A program made the position numbers and the translations under genes. Under the pieces are notes generated by a model, which saw only the letters and a program-made list of their open reading frames with translations, did not search any database and was not told where the DNA came from. Shown here piece after piece: positions 1-5,211 of a stretch of 9,296 nt of DNA (position 1 is the first letter of the stretch; every line of letters starts with the position of its first letter). The DNA comes from JBAWVR01 sp964583845 (GTDB lineage: Bacteria > Patescibacteriota > Minisyncoccia > Phycocordibacterales > GWA1-40-21). The stretch covers positions 1 to 9,296 of the forward strand of contig CAZOXG010000032.1 in the NCBI GenBank assembly GCA_964583845.1. Direction: 5' to 3'.

Positions 1-91
1 GGAGTCTCATATCGGTAGCGACCTTGGTCGTTTATCTGCGGACACCCACCTAATATTATATTAGGGGATATCTTCTTTGGATCTAATAAAG
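1..91 (+). ncRNA. ssrS: Probable 6S RNA, 3' part (5' part outside window)
   Basis: This stretch has no credible reading frame and is followed by an intrinsic terminator, as expected for a small RNA gene. The block ACACCCACCTAAT (about 42-54), then a short loop and ATTAGGGG, resembles the 3' arm of 6S RNA, where a CACC run pairs with a following AGGG hairpin. A second small hairpin, GACC-TT-GGTC, lies just upstream (about 20-29). 6S RNA binds the sigma70-type RNA polymerase holoenzyme by mimicking an open promoter and dampens transcription in slow growth. The 5' arm that would form the closing stem is outside the window, so the assignment rests on half a molecule and on remembered family consensus. 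The exact 3' end is not certain. It could be another structured RNA. Confidence 0.5.
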
Positions 92-117
92 AATCTCGCT
101 TGATGGCGGGATTTTTT
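92..117 (+). terminator. Intrinsic terminator of the upstream small RNA
   Basis: AATCTCGC (92-99) pairs with GCGGGATT (106-113) around the loop TTGATG, with one G-T pair, and runs directly into a T tract. It ends the RNA unit at the left edge and separates it from the promoter of the next gene. Confidence 0.8.
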
Positions 118-127
118 AATTATACTT

Positions 128-136
128 TGCTATAAT
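128..136 (+). promoter_or_regulatory. Extended -10 promoter, 6 nt before the next ATG
   Basis: TGC plus TATAAT (131-136) is a perfect -10 hexamer with an extended -10 TG. No good -35 is seen 17 bp upstream. The hexamer ends six bases before the ATG at 143, so transcription should begin at or within a base or so of the start codon, giving a leaderless mRNA. No Shine-Dalgarno sequence is present. Confidence 0.75.
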
Positions 137-142
137 CAACCC

Positions 143-547
143 ATGCGAAAACGAGGATTATTTTTATCAGCTGGGATGCTGGTTTTGGTAGCGATTCTGC
201 ATTTCTTTGCTATTCGTTATTTTATTTATTGGCGCTTTTGGTGGTCAGATACAATTATTCATTTTTTGTCTGGCTTGTCAGTGGCGGCTGCGAGTTATTG
301 GTTGATTGTCGGTTTGTCAGAAAGATTTCAAACAGTTTTGTGGAATAAAAAAAGATCCCTTCTTTCTATTCTTATAATAGTAATTATTTCGGTTTTGTGG
401 GAATATTTTGAGATGTATTATGGCATATCTTCAGTATCTCATAGAGGTTATTGGTTAGATTCAGCCAAAGATATGTGCTCAGCGGTTTTGGGTGGTTTTG
501 TCGCTTTATTATTATTTAATAATTGGAAAAAAAATGAACAAAAGTAA
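143..547 (+). CDS. Small four-span membrane protein, DUF2238/YjdF-like
   Basis: A 134-residue protein with about four hydrophobic spans (roughly residues 7-29, 36-58, 72-91 and 108-126). Polar residues sit inside or beside the spans in a recurring pattern: D36-x3-H40, W86-E87-x2-E90 and D106-x3-D110, the last followed by a glycine-rich span. This D/H, E/E, D/D layout resembles small integral membrane proteins of the DUF2238/YjdF kind, whose function is not established. The assignment is by pattern only. The start is fixed by the -10 box ending six bases upstream. The 3' end overlaps the next gene by 14 bases, so the two are probably co-transcribed and translationally coupled. No signal peptide separate from the first span is seen. 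Confidence 0.7.
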   Translation: MRKRGLFLSAGMLVLVAILHFFAIRYFIYWRFWWSDTIIHFLSGLSVAAASYWLIVGLSERFQTVLWNKKRSLLSILIIVIISVLWEYFEMYYGISSVSHRGYWLDSAKDMCSAVLGGFVALLLFNNWKKNEQK

Positions 548-1898
548 ATTAACATTTGATGGTGGTACCGGTACAGTCACTGGCGCCAATTTTCTATTAG
601 AAACGGGCGAAGTTAATATGCTAGTTGATTGCGGTTTGATTCAAGGATCGCAATTTGCCGATAATTTAAATCGCACTCCTTTTGCATATAATCCAGCGGA
701 TATTGATATTCTTATTATTACCCATGCTCACGCCGATCATATCGGACGTATTCCTAAACTGGTTAAAGATGGTTTTCATGGACAAATCATTAGTACTCCA
801 GCAACGGCTGAATTGGTTATTTTAATGCTAGAGGATTGTGTAAAAGTTTTGGCTGATGAAGCAAGAAAAGCTGGTATTTTGCCTTTATATGAAAAAGATG
901 ATGTAGCTCATGCATTAAAACTGTGGCACTCACTGCCGTATCATGAAAAGAAAGATTTGGGAGGCGGTATATCCCTGTTATTTAAAGACTCAGGTCATAT
1001 TTTAGGTTCGGCCATGGCTGAAATATCTAGGGAAAATAGAAAAATCACTTTCACGGGCGATCTCGGAAATTCGCCGTCCTTACTTTTGTGTGATACTGAA
1101 CCGCTAGATAAAACAAATTATTTGATCATGGAAAGTGTTTATGGTGATCGTAACCACGAACCAAAAGAAGAACGTCGTCGTAAATTAAAAGAAGTAATTG
1201 CTGATACAATAAAAAACAAAAGAACTTTGGTTATTCCAGCTTTTTCTTTGGAGAGGACTCAAGTTATTCTTTATGAGATGAATGAGTTTTTTGAGAATGG
1301 AGAGTTACAATCTGTACCAGTTTTTGTTGATTCACCTTTGGCGTCTAGAATTACCGAAGTGTATGAAAGGAATACCGATATTATGAATGAGGCTATTAAA
1401 AAGGATATAGCTGGTGGAGATGATGTTTTTCATTTTCCGAGATTGAAGTTTACAGTTAAAGCCGAACAGTCTCATGAAATCATCAATGTCCCAGCTCCAA
1501 AAATAATTATGGCTGGATCCGGTATGTCTAATGGTGGACGTATCTTGGAACATGAAAAACATTATTTATCAGACAAACATGCCATTTTATTGCTGGTAGG
1601 ATATCAAGCTGTTGGGACTTTGGGACGTTTATTGCAAGATGGAGCCAAGAGTGTCACTATAAACAAAACTGAAATTCCCGTTAGAGCTAGAATAGAAATG
1701 ATTAGTGGCTATTCTTCACATAAAGATTCTGACCATCTATTAGATTTTGTAGAGCAGGGAAGTGAAGGTCTCGAGCAAGTTTTTGTAGTAATGGGGGAGC
1801 TAAAATCTGCCATGTTTTTAGTTCAGAGAATAAATGACAATGTTTCAACTAAGGCTATTTGCCCAACTCTCGGCCAATCATTTGATTTAGAACTTTAA
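534..1898 (+). CDS. Beta-CASP metallo-beta-lactamase nuclease (CPSF73/YSH1-like)
   Basis: A 454-residue protein, predicted to be a zinc-dependent RNA endo/exonuclease of the cytoplasmic metallo-beta-lactamase plus beta-CASP family. Metal-binding motifs visible: H64-A-H66-A-D68-H69 (HxHxDH), H155 in DSGHILGSA, and D176 in FTGDLG. Beta-CASP features: motif A acid E200 (MESVYGD), the VFVDSPLA strand (263-270), the GSGMSNGGR loop (328-336), GYQAVGTLGR (356-365), and motif B H396 in SGYSSH. At motif C, where CPSF73-type enzymes have VHGE with a zinc-binding His, the sequence reads VVMGE (M420). I chose ATG 534 over an in-frame GTG at 492 because family homology starts only after 534 and the extra 14 residues are a shadow of the upstream membrane gene. 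It probably acts in RNA decay or processing. The substrate cannot be read from the sequence. Confidence 0.9.
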   Translation: MNKSKLTFDGGTGTVTGANFLLETGEVNMLVDCGLIQGSQFADNLNRTPFAYNPADIDILIITHAHADHIGRIPKLVKDGFHGQIISTPATAELVILMLEDCVKVLADEARKAGILPLYEKDDVAHALKLWHSLPYHEKKDLGGGISLLFKDSGHILGSAMAEISRENRKITFTGDLGNSPSLLLCDTEPLDKTNYLIMESVYGDRNHEPKEERRRKLKEVIADTIKNKRTLVIPAFSLERTQVILYEMNEFFENGELQSVPVFVDSPLASRITEVYERNTDIMNEAIKKDIAGGDDVFHFPRLKFTVKAEQSHEIINVPAPKIIMAGSGMSNGGRILEHEKHYLSDKHAILLLVGYQAVGTLGRLLQDGAKSVTINKTEIPVRARIEMISGYSSHKDSDHLLDFVEQGSEGLEQVFVVMGELKSAMFLVQRINDNVSTKAICPTLGQSFDLEL

Positions 1899-1903
1899 AT
1901 GAA

Positions 1904-1956
1904 ACTTAAGACAAAAAGCCCGGTTCGCTAAGCGAACCGGGCTTTTTGTCTTAAGT
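1904..1956. terminator. Bidirectional terminator, 26-bp perfect inverted repeat
   Basis: Positions 1904-1929 are exactly complementary to 1931-1956 with one base between them. The GC-rich core (GCCCGGTTCGCT and its complement) is flanked by AAAAA on one side and TTTTT on the other, so each strand reads a hairpin followed by a U tract. It lies between the convergent nuclease gene and rplT and should terminate both. Confidence 0.9.
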
Positions 1957-1961
1957 ATTAA

Positions 1962-2306
1962 TTAAGCGACTTGTTTTACCAAACGTGCGAAAGTCTCAGG
2001 ATTTTCATTGGCCATTTCGGAGAGAACTTTACGATCTAACATAATGTTCTTTTTCTTCAAAGCGTCAATGAATTTACTATAAGACAAACCTAGTGGACGA
2101 ACGCCAGCATTGATGCGGACATTGAACAAACGGCGATATTCACCTTTCTTGTCGCGACGATGTGCGAAAGCATAGGTTCCAGCATGAGCGATAGCTTCAT
2201 AAGCTGCTCTTTCTTTAGCTCCACGACTAAAACGGTAGCCTTTAACCTGCTTAAGGATATTGCGACGTGTTTTTAATGCGGTGACTCCTTTCTTTACTCT
2301 TGTCAT
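1962..2306 (-). CDS. rplT: Large ribosomal subunit protein L20
   Basis: A 114-residue basic protein with the full L20 pattern: MTRVKKGVTALKTRRNILKQ at the N-terminus, the helical GYRFSRGAKERAAYEAIAHA segment, and RDKKGEYRRLFNVRINAGVR in the globular half. L20 binds 23S rRNA and is needed early in 50S assembly. In several bacteria it also represses its own operon by binding leader mRNA. It is slightly shorter than the usual 117-119 residues. It is the last gene of the infC-rpmI-rplT operon, 53 bp after rpmI, and ends against the bidirectional terminator. The 53-bp gap has only a weak AAGG about 14 bases before the ATG. I see no convincing L20-binding structure there, though one was not searched for systematically. 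Confidence 0.97.
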   Translation of the reverse strand: MTRVKKGVTALKTRRNILKQVKGYRFSRGAKERAAYEAIAHAGTYAFAHRRDKKGEYRRLFNVRINAGVRPLGLSYSKFIDALKKKNIMLDRKVLSEMANENPETFARLVKQVA

Positions 2307-2359
2307 GTTTTTCTTGTTTTACCTTGGCTCTTGATATAAGGCTTCCGGCTTGATTAATT

Positions 2360-2545
2360 TTATAAATTGACTAGGAAACGACTCTTGTCTTTGTTTGTCA
2401 TTTTTAGATGAGCAGTACGACGTTTACTTCGTGTCTCATTTCCACTTTCTTTAGCATTGAAGTGACCCTGTCCTGGCTTACGACAAATAATTTTGCCGGT
2501 ACGAGTGACTTTGAATCTCTTCGCGTATGATTTGGTTGTTTTCAT
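2360..2545 (-). CDS. rpmI: Large ribosomal subunit protein L35
   Basis: A 61-residue, very basic protein. The pattern KTTKSYAKRFKVTRTGKI followed by a lysine/arginine-rich C-terminal half (ESGNETRSKRRTAHLKM) is the L35 pattern, near its usual 60-66 residues. It is a structural component of the 50S subunit. It sits 22 bp after infC and 53 bp before rplT in the classic conserved operon. The region before the ATG is almost pure A/T with no Shine-Dalgarno-like purine run, so translation must start by another route, such as coupling from infC or initiation on an unstructured A/U-rich leader. Confidence 0.95.
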   Translation of the reverse strand: MKTTKSYAKRFKVTRTGKIICRKPGQGHFNAKESGNETRSKRRTAHLKMTNKDKSRFLVNL

Positions 2546-2567
2546 ATTAATTTTTTAATAATAATTA

Positions 2568-3158
2568 TTAATTAGCTCTCTCTAAAATAACGGTAATACC
2601 TTTTGGACTTTTCTGTGGGGGATCAGCTATTTTATATTTTTCGGTGATATAAACTAACATACGATCAAGTCTTTCTTTAAGAAAAGGAAAATCCATAAAT
2701 TTGGATCGGCCCTTTAGAAAGAGTTCAAGTTTGACGCGGTCGCCATCCTTTAGCCATTCAGAAGCTTTTTTAGCTTTGAGCGCTAGGTCGTGCTCGCCGG
2801 TACCAATCTTGACTTGAATAGATTTAACTTCAACAGTCTTAGTTTTGGATTTGGCGTTACGTAGTTTTTTCTTCTCCTCGTACTGAAATTTACCATAATC
2901 CATGATTTTTGCAATCGGTGGTACAGCGTTCGGGGAAATCTCAATTAGATCTAAACCGAATTCCTGGGCCTGACGCAAAGCATCGGAAACACTCATAACT
3001 CCGATATTTAGACCGTCCGGATTTATGACACGTACTTCAGTAGCACGGATCTGATGATTTATGCGAACTTTTTGATTGATATAGCTCAATTTGGATATTT
3101 GAAAATTATTAAATTCAGTGAGGTATTTATAGCATATTTTAACTTTGCTGGCAACCAT
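2568..3158 (-). CDS. infC: Translation initiation factor IF-3 (start uncertain)
   Basis: IF-3 binds the 30S subunit, keeps 50S off and checks the start codon and initiator tRNA. Counting from ATG 3158 (196 residues), the N-domain begins at RINHQIRATEVRVI (32-45) and contains the signature ISPNAVPPIAKIMDYGKF (74-91). A lysine-rich linker follows, then the C-domain (about 111-196; VKSIQVKIGTGEHD, then a helix, then KSPKGITVIL). Homologues usually have only some 5-15 residues before RINxQIR, but this start gives 31. An in-frame TTG at 3089 (residue 24) gives a normal length, and noncanonical starts are typical of infC. A promoter-like sequence lies inside the extra 23 codons (3126-3154). The longest frame is listed here. 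The true start may be 3089 or an AUC/AUA nearby. No Shine-Dalgarno sequence favours any choice. It is the first gene of the infC-rpmI-rplT operon. Confidence 0.93.
   Translation of the reverse strand: MVASKVKICYKYLTEFNNFQISKLSYINQKVRINHQIRATEVRVINPDGLNIGVMSVSDALRQAQEFGLDLIEISPNAVPPIAKIMDYGKFQYEEKKKLRNAKSKTKTVEVKSIQVKIGTGEHDLALKAKKASEWLKDGDRVKLELFLKGRSKFMDFPFLKERLDRMLVYITEKYKIADPPQKSPKGITVILERAN
3126..3154 (-). promoter_or_regulatory. Candidate infC promoter inside the long infC frame
   Basis: On the minus strand TTGCCA (3154-3149), a 17-bp spacer and TATAAA (3131-3126), preceded by an extended -10 TGC, form a good sigma70-type promoter. Transcription would start near 3119, about 30 bases before the in-frame TTG at 3089. 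This placement argues that translation of IF-3 begins downstream of 3126. Confidence 0.55.
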
Positions 3159-3188
3159 ATTTTAGTTTTGACTTAAATCTGATCTAAT

Positions 3189-3217
3189 AAAATAGATTAG
3201 GGAATTTAGTTTGACAA
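3189..3217 (-). promoter_or_regulatory. Second candidate infC operon promoter
   Basis: On the minus strand TTGTCA (3217-3212), a 17-bp spacer and TATTTT (3194-3189). Its -35 overlaps, on the opposite strand, the -35 of the rightward promoter. It would give a leader of about 25 nt to ATG 3158 or about 95 nt to TTG 3089. Confidence 0.4.
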
Positions 3218-3239
3218 CATCAATATAAAGTAGTAATGT
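3211..3239 (+). promoter_or_regulatory. Promoter of the winged-helix gene
   Basis: A consensus -35 TTGACA (3211-3216), exactly 17 bp, then TAATGT (3234-3239) as a moderate -10. Transcription would start near 3246, giving a leader of about 60 nt. The -35 overlaps the TTGTCA of a leftward promoter, so polymerase binding could be mutually exclusive. Confidence 0.55.
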
Positions 3240-3305
3240 TTTGAACGGATAAGATTAATTATGTTTTTGGAACAGTAAACAGAAAAACGAGAGGAAAACA
3301 AACCG

Positions 3306-3788
3306 ATGACAAATGATGTTGTGTCTCTGCAAACTAAGGAAGCGGACCCCTTCAAGACCCTTTTCTCCGATGAAGGCCGGATGACCTTGGCTATGGTACT
3401 CCATGAATTCGCTGGCGGTACTGGCACCTCGGATGAATTGGAAGTAGCTTTGGAGGAATATACCTCGGCTAAACATTGCGCCCGTCATCATGCCATCAAA
3501 CGTCTTTTGAAGAGTGGTTGGCTCGAGGGTGTTGGTGAAGGTGACGAAGTCAGATTTATGTTGACCGAGAAGGCCTACGGTCTCATGATCAAACATGGCT
3601 TGCGCGAGCGCAAAAACGCCGAGACAATCAAGTCCTTTGGCGAAGTCCTGAAGCTGGTCGAGGAAGCTCACAACAAGATTCTGATCATGGCCGAAAACGG
3701 CCAGTCGAGTCGCATCAAGGCTCAATTGAAGGCAGCAGAAAACTGTCTTAGAGCGGAGATCGGTCACCGCCGAGCCAAGTACCAATAA
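3306..3788 (+). CDS. Hypothetical protein with winged-helix-like domain
   Basis: A 160-residue soluble protein. Residues about 25-98 look like a winged helix-turn-helix: predicted helices, a candidate recognition helix around ARHHAIKRLLKSGWL (59-73), a turn with charged wing residues (GVGEGDEVRFMLT, 75-87) and a closing helix. Residues about 99-158 are helical and charged, possibly a coiled coil. No family is recognised with certainty. A role in DNA binding or regulation is inference. The start is supported by a purine-rich GAGAGGA (3289-3295), with GAGG ending 11 bases before ATG. The gene is a single-gene unit with its own promoter and terminator. It is visibly richer in G/C, especially at third codon positions, than its neighbours, which may mean strong expression or transfer. 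The long opposite-strand frame over it is a shadow. Confidence 0.75.
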   Translation: MTNDVVSLQTKEADPFKTLFSDEGRMTLAMVLHEFAGGTGTSDELEVALEEYTSAKHCARHHAIKRLLKSGWLEGVGEGDEVRFMLTEKAYGLMIKHGLRERKNAETIKSFGEVLKLVEEAHNKILIMAENGQSSRIKAQLKAAENCLRAEIGHRRAKYQ

Positions 3789-3811
3789 AACACAAGAAAG
3801 AAAACTAATGC

Positions 3812-3847
3812 GCCACTGGAGGACTTCAAACTCCCGTGGCACTTTTT
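3812..3847 (+). terminator. Intrinsic terminator after the winged-helix gene
   Basis: GCCAC-T-GGAG (3812-3821) pairs with CTCC-C-GTGGC (3831-3840) around a 9-nt loop, with one internal mismatch. A short AC and then five T residues follow. It ends the unit before the smpB promoter. Confidence 0.7.
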
Positions 3848-3878
3848 AATTATGATACTTTATAGCCTATCTTATTCA

Positions 3879-3887
3879 TGCTATATT
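3879..3887 (+). promoter_or_regulatory. Extended -10 promoter of smpB, 6 nt before ATG
   Basis: TGC plus TATATT (3882-3887), with no clear -35. The hexamer ends six bases before ATG 3894, so the transcript should begin at about the start codon (leaderless). This also argues against starting smpB at the upstream in-frame ATG 3852, which lies 5' of the promoter. Confidence 0.7.
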
Positions 3888-3893
3888 TATTCT

Positions 3894-4340
3894 ATGTCTA
3901 ATATGTTGGTTCACAATCGAAAAGCGACTTTCAACTATGAAGTTCTGGAAAAGTATATGGCCGGGATTGAATTAGTTGGTCACGAAGTCCGTTCATTACG
4001 CGAAGGTAAAGGGAGTCTCGAAGGCTCTTACGTTATTATTCGCGGGGGAGAGGCCTTTTTGATGAATAGTGAAATACCACCATATCAGGCCAAAAATATA
4101 CCCAAGGAATACGACCCAAGGCGAAATCGCAAGCTGTTACTGACTAAGAAGGAGTTGGCTCTGCTAGCCGGTCAGGAGAGTAAGGGATTGACAATAGTGC
4201 CATTAGCGATGTATAATATGGGGAGGAAGATCAAGGTGGAAATAGCTCTAGCTAAAGGTAAAAAGAGCTTTGATAAACGCGAATCTATCAAGAAACGCGA
4301 ATCCAACCGTGATGTTCTGAGAACGTTGAAAGGAGACTAA
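3894..4340 (+). CDS. smpB: SsrA-binding protein SmpB (tmRNA partner)
   Basis: SmpB binds the tRNA-like domain of tmRNA and brings it into the empty A site of ribosomes stalled on broken mRNA. From ATG 3894 the protein has 148 residues, the normal size. Visible conserved stretches: HNRKATFNYEV near the start, GIELVGHEVRSLREGKGSLEGSY, RRNRKLLLTKKEL, GLTIVPLAMY, and the C-terminal ALAKGKKSFDKRESIKKRE. The last of these belongs to the tail that lies in the mRNA channel and is needed for function. ATG 3852 would add 14 residues (start MILYSLSYS) that fall over the promoter and match no SmpB N-terminus. ATG 3903 is also possible. The gene lies 395 bp upstream of ssrA on the same strand, with one small nuclease gene between them. 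Confidence 0.95.
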   Translation: MSNMLVHNRKATFNYEVLEKYMAGIELVGHEVRSLREGKGSLEGSYVIIRGGEAFLMNSEIPPYQAKNIPKEYDPRRNRKLLLTKKELALLAGQESKGLTIVPLAMYNMGRKIKVEIALAKGKKSFDKRESIKKRESNRDVLRTLKGD

Positions 4341-4350
4341 AAAACAAAGT

Positions 4351-4626
4351 ATGTCCTATTTTGTTTATATATTGTTTAGTAAGAAAGATAAACGACTGTA
4401 TGTTGGATGCACTAGCGATTTATCAAAAAGATTGGGTCGTCATGAAAGAGGTGAAGTGCTGGCAACGAAAGATAGAAGGCCTGTAATTCTAATTCATCAC
4501 GAACTTTTTGATAATAAAACGGATGCATTTAATAGAGAAAGATTTTTAAAAAGTCTATGGGGTGGTAGGTTTAAAAAGAAAATACTAAACAATTATTTAA
4601 ATAAAATAGGGCATGGTTTAAAATAA
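4351..4626 (+). CDS. GIY-YIG superfamily small nuclease-like protein
   Basis: A 91-residue protein matching the single-domain GIY-YIG family (UPF0213/COG2827 type). YFVYIL (3-8) is the GIY strand and LYVGCT (16-21) the YIG strand. The Arg in LSKRLGRH (24-31) is in the expected catalytic helix, and the Glu in NRERFLKSL (61-69) is the conserved metal-binding acid. The active-site layout therefore looks intact. Members of this small family are common, but their cellular role is poorly known. DNA cleavage or repair is a family-based guess. It starts 10 bp after the smpB stop. An AGGAG at 4331-4335, inside the smpB end, is 15 bases upstream, long for a Shine-Dalgarno spacing. No promoter or terminator separates it from smpB, so an smpB-GIY-YIG transcript is likely, possibly reading on into ssrA. 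Confidence 0.88.
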   Translation: MSYFVYILFSKKDKRLYVGCTSDLSKRLGRHERGEVLATKDRRPVILIHHELFDNKTDAFNRERFLKSLWGGRFKKKILNNYLNKIGHGLK

Positions 4627-4661
4627 ATTATGTCGACAAAATTATCGGTGAAATTAGTTTA

Positions 4662-4737
4662 TGGCTAAAACATTTTTAAAGTCTTATTTAAAAATGTTCG
4701 CCCGAACAAATTTTATCAGATAAAATTTGTTTTAGGG
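4662..4737 (+). repeat. Two-armed hairpin repeat, copy 1 (abuts ssrA 5' end)
   Basis: Order of parts: TGGCTAAA (4662-4669); arm A, 11-bp perfect hairpin ACATTTTTAAA (4670-4680) with TTTAAAAATGT (4687-4697); TCGCCCGA (4698-4705); arm B, 11-bp perfect hairpin ACAAATTTTAT (4706-4716) with ATAAAATTTGT (4720-4730); TTTAGGG (4731-4737). CTAAA and TTTAG can pair and close a three-way junction. The same three junction blocks recur in copy 2 inside tmRNA, with different but again self-complementary arms. The last GG is shared with the tmRNA acceptor stem. Arm B contains TAAAAT (4721-4726), a possible -10 for ssrA. No family is recognised. Confidence 0.8.
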
Positions 4738-4827
4738 GGATGATCGGCCTAGACAATTGATCAATCAACTATTGTGCAAAGTGGAGCAGCTCTGTTTACT
4801 CCTAAAAATAACAGGGAACTGATAAAT

Positions 4828-4911
4828 GCTAATACCATTGTCACAAAGGCTAAGTCTGTAGTTTCTCCATTTTTTGGAGCTAAAGATTTCGCTTTCGCTT
4901 ACGCCGCCTAA
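4828..4911 (+). other. tmRNA tag-peptide reading frame (27 codons + TAA)
   Basis: The frame from GCT 4828 through TAA 4909-4911 encodes a 27-residue tag ending AKDFAFAYAA. A hydrophobic C-terminus ending in Ala-Ala is the hallmark of the degradation tag read by ClpXP/FtsH-type proteases. GCT (Ala), about 12 bases after pseudoknot 1, is the best resume codon. The neighbouring AAT is the alternative. The frame is actually open further upstream, but those codons are needed for pseudoknot 1. FtsH, one possible tag-degrading protease, is encoded at the right edge of the window. Confidence 0.75.
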
Positions 4912-4965
4912 TTTAAAACTAGCCCGCCTAAGCGATGCTCAACCAGCTGAAGTCTGTTAAGTTGG

Positions 4966-5029
4966 TGGCTAAACCATTTTGCTTGCAAAATGGTCGCCCG
5001 AACATTTTTCTTTGAAAAATGTTTTAGGG
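4966..5029 (+). repeat. Two-armed hairpin repeat, copy 2 (inside tmRNA)
   Basis: Order of parts: TGGCTAAA (4966-4973); arm A, CCATTTTGC (4974-4982) with GCAAAATGG (4985-4993); TCGCCCGA (4994-5001); arm B, ACATTTTTC (5002-5010) with GAAAAATGT (5014-5022); TTTAGGG (5023-5029). The junction blocks are identical to copy 1. The arms are 9 rather than 11 bp, differ in sequence and remain perfectly paired. It lies after the tag stop codon, in the pseudoknot part of tmRNA. GGCTA here may also pair with TAGCC (4920-4924) as helix 5, so the left boundary of any insertion is uncertain. Confidence 0.78.
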
Positions 5030-5211
5030 AGTAATATTTTTCCGGACTCGTTTCTCATTGTCTCGATGAGAAATTAAATTAAGGGACTCGATTGATAATT
5101 ATTTCGTTTATTTAGAGATTATCGATTCAAACTCATCGTAAGATGAATTAAGTAAACTAAACTTTGTAGATTCATAGGGGGTAGTCATTTGCACGGCGGT
5201 TCGATTCCGCC

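Noticed and set aside
492..533. GTG start adding 14 residues to the beta-CASP nuclease
   Set aside because: The added residues are a frame shadow of the upstream membrane protein, and family homology begins just after ATG 534.
1332..1562. 76-codon minus-strand frame inside the nuclease gene
   Set aside because: It lies wholly opposite well-conserved beta-CASP motifs and has no start signals.
3258..3280. Short ATG frame (ATG TTT TTG GAA CAG TAA) in the leader of the 3306 gene as a leader peptide
   Set aside because: It has only five codons, no ribosome-binding site and no attenuator-like structure. Chance is sufficient.
3206..3427. 73-codon minus-strand frame across the divergent promoter region
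   Set aside because: It overlaps two promoters and the start of the winged-helix gene and resembles no protein family.
3255..3842. 195-codon minus-strand frame opposite the winged-helix gene
   Set aside because: It runs across the plus-strand promoter leader and terminator and has no ribosome-binding site. The plus-strand frame has a promoter, a purine-rich site and a matching terminator.
4662..5029. CRISPR array or integron attC reading of the repeated blocks
   Set aside because: There are only two copies, the conserved parts are three short junction blocks rather than one repeat, the intervening sequence is self-complementary, and no cas or integrase gene is present.
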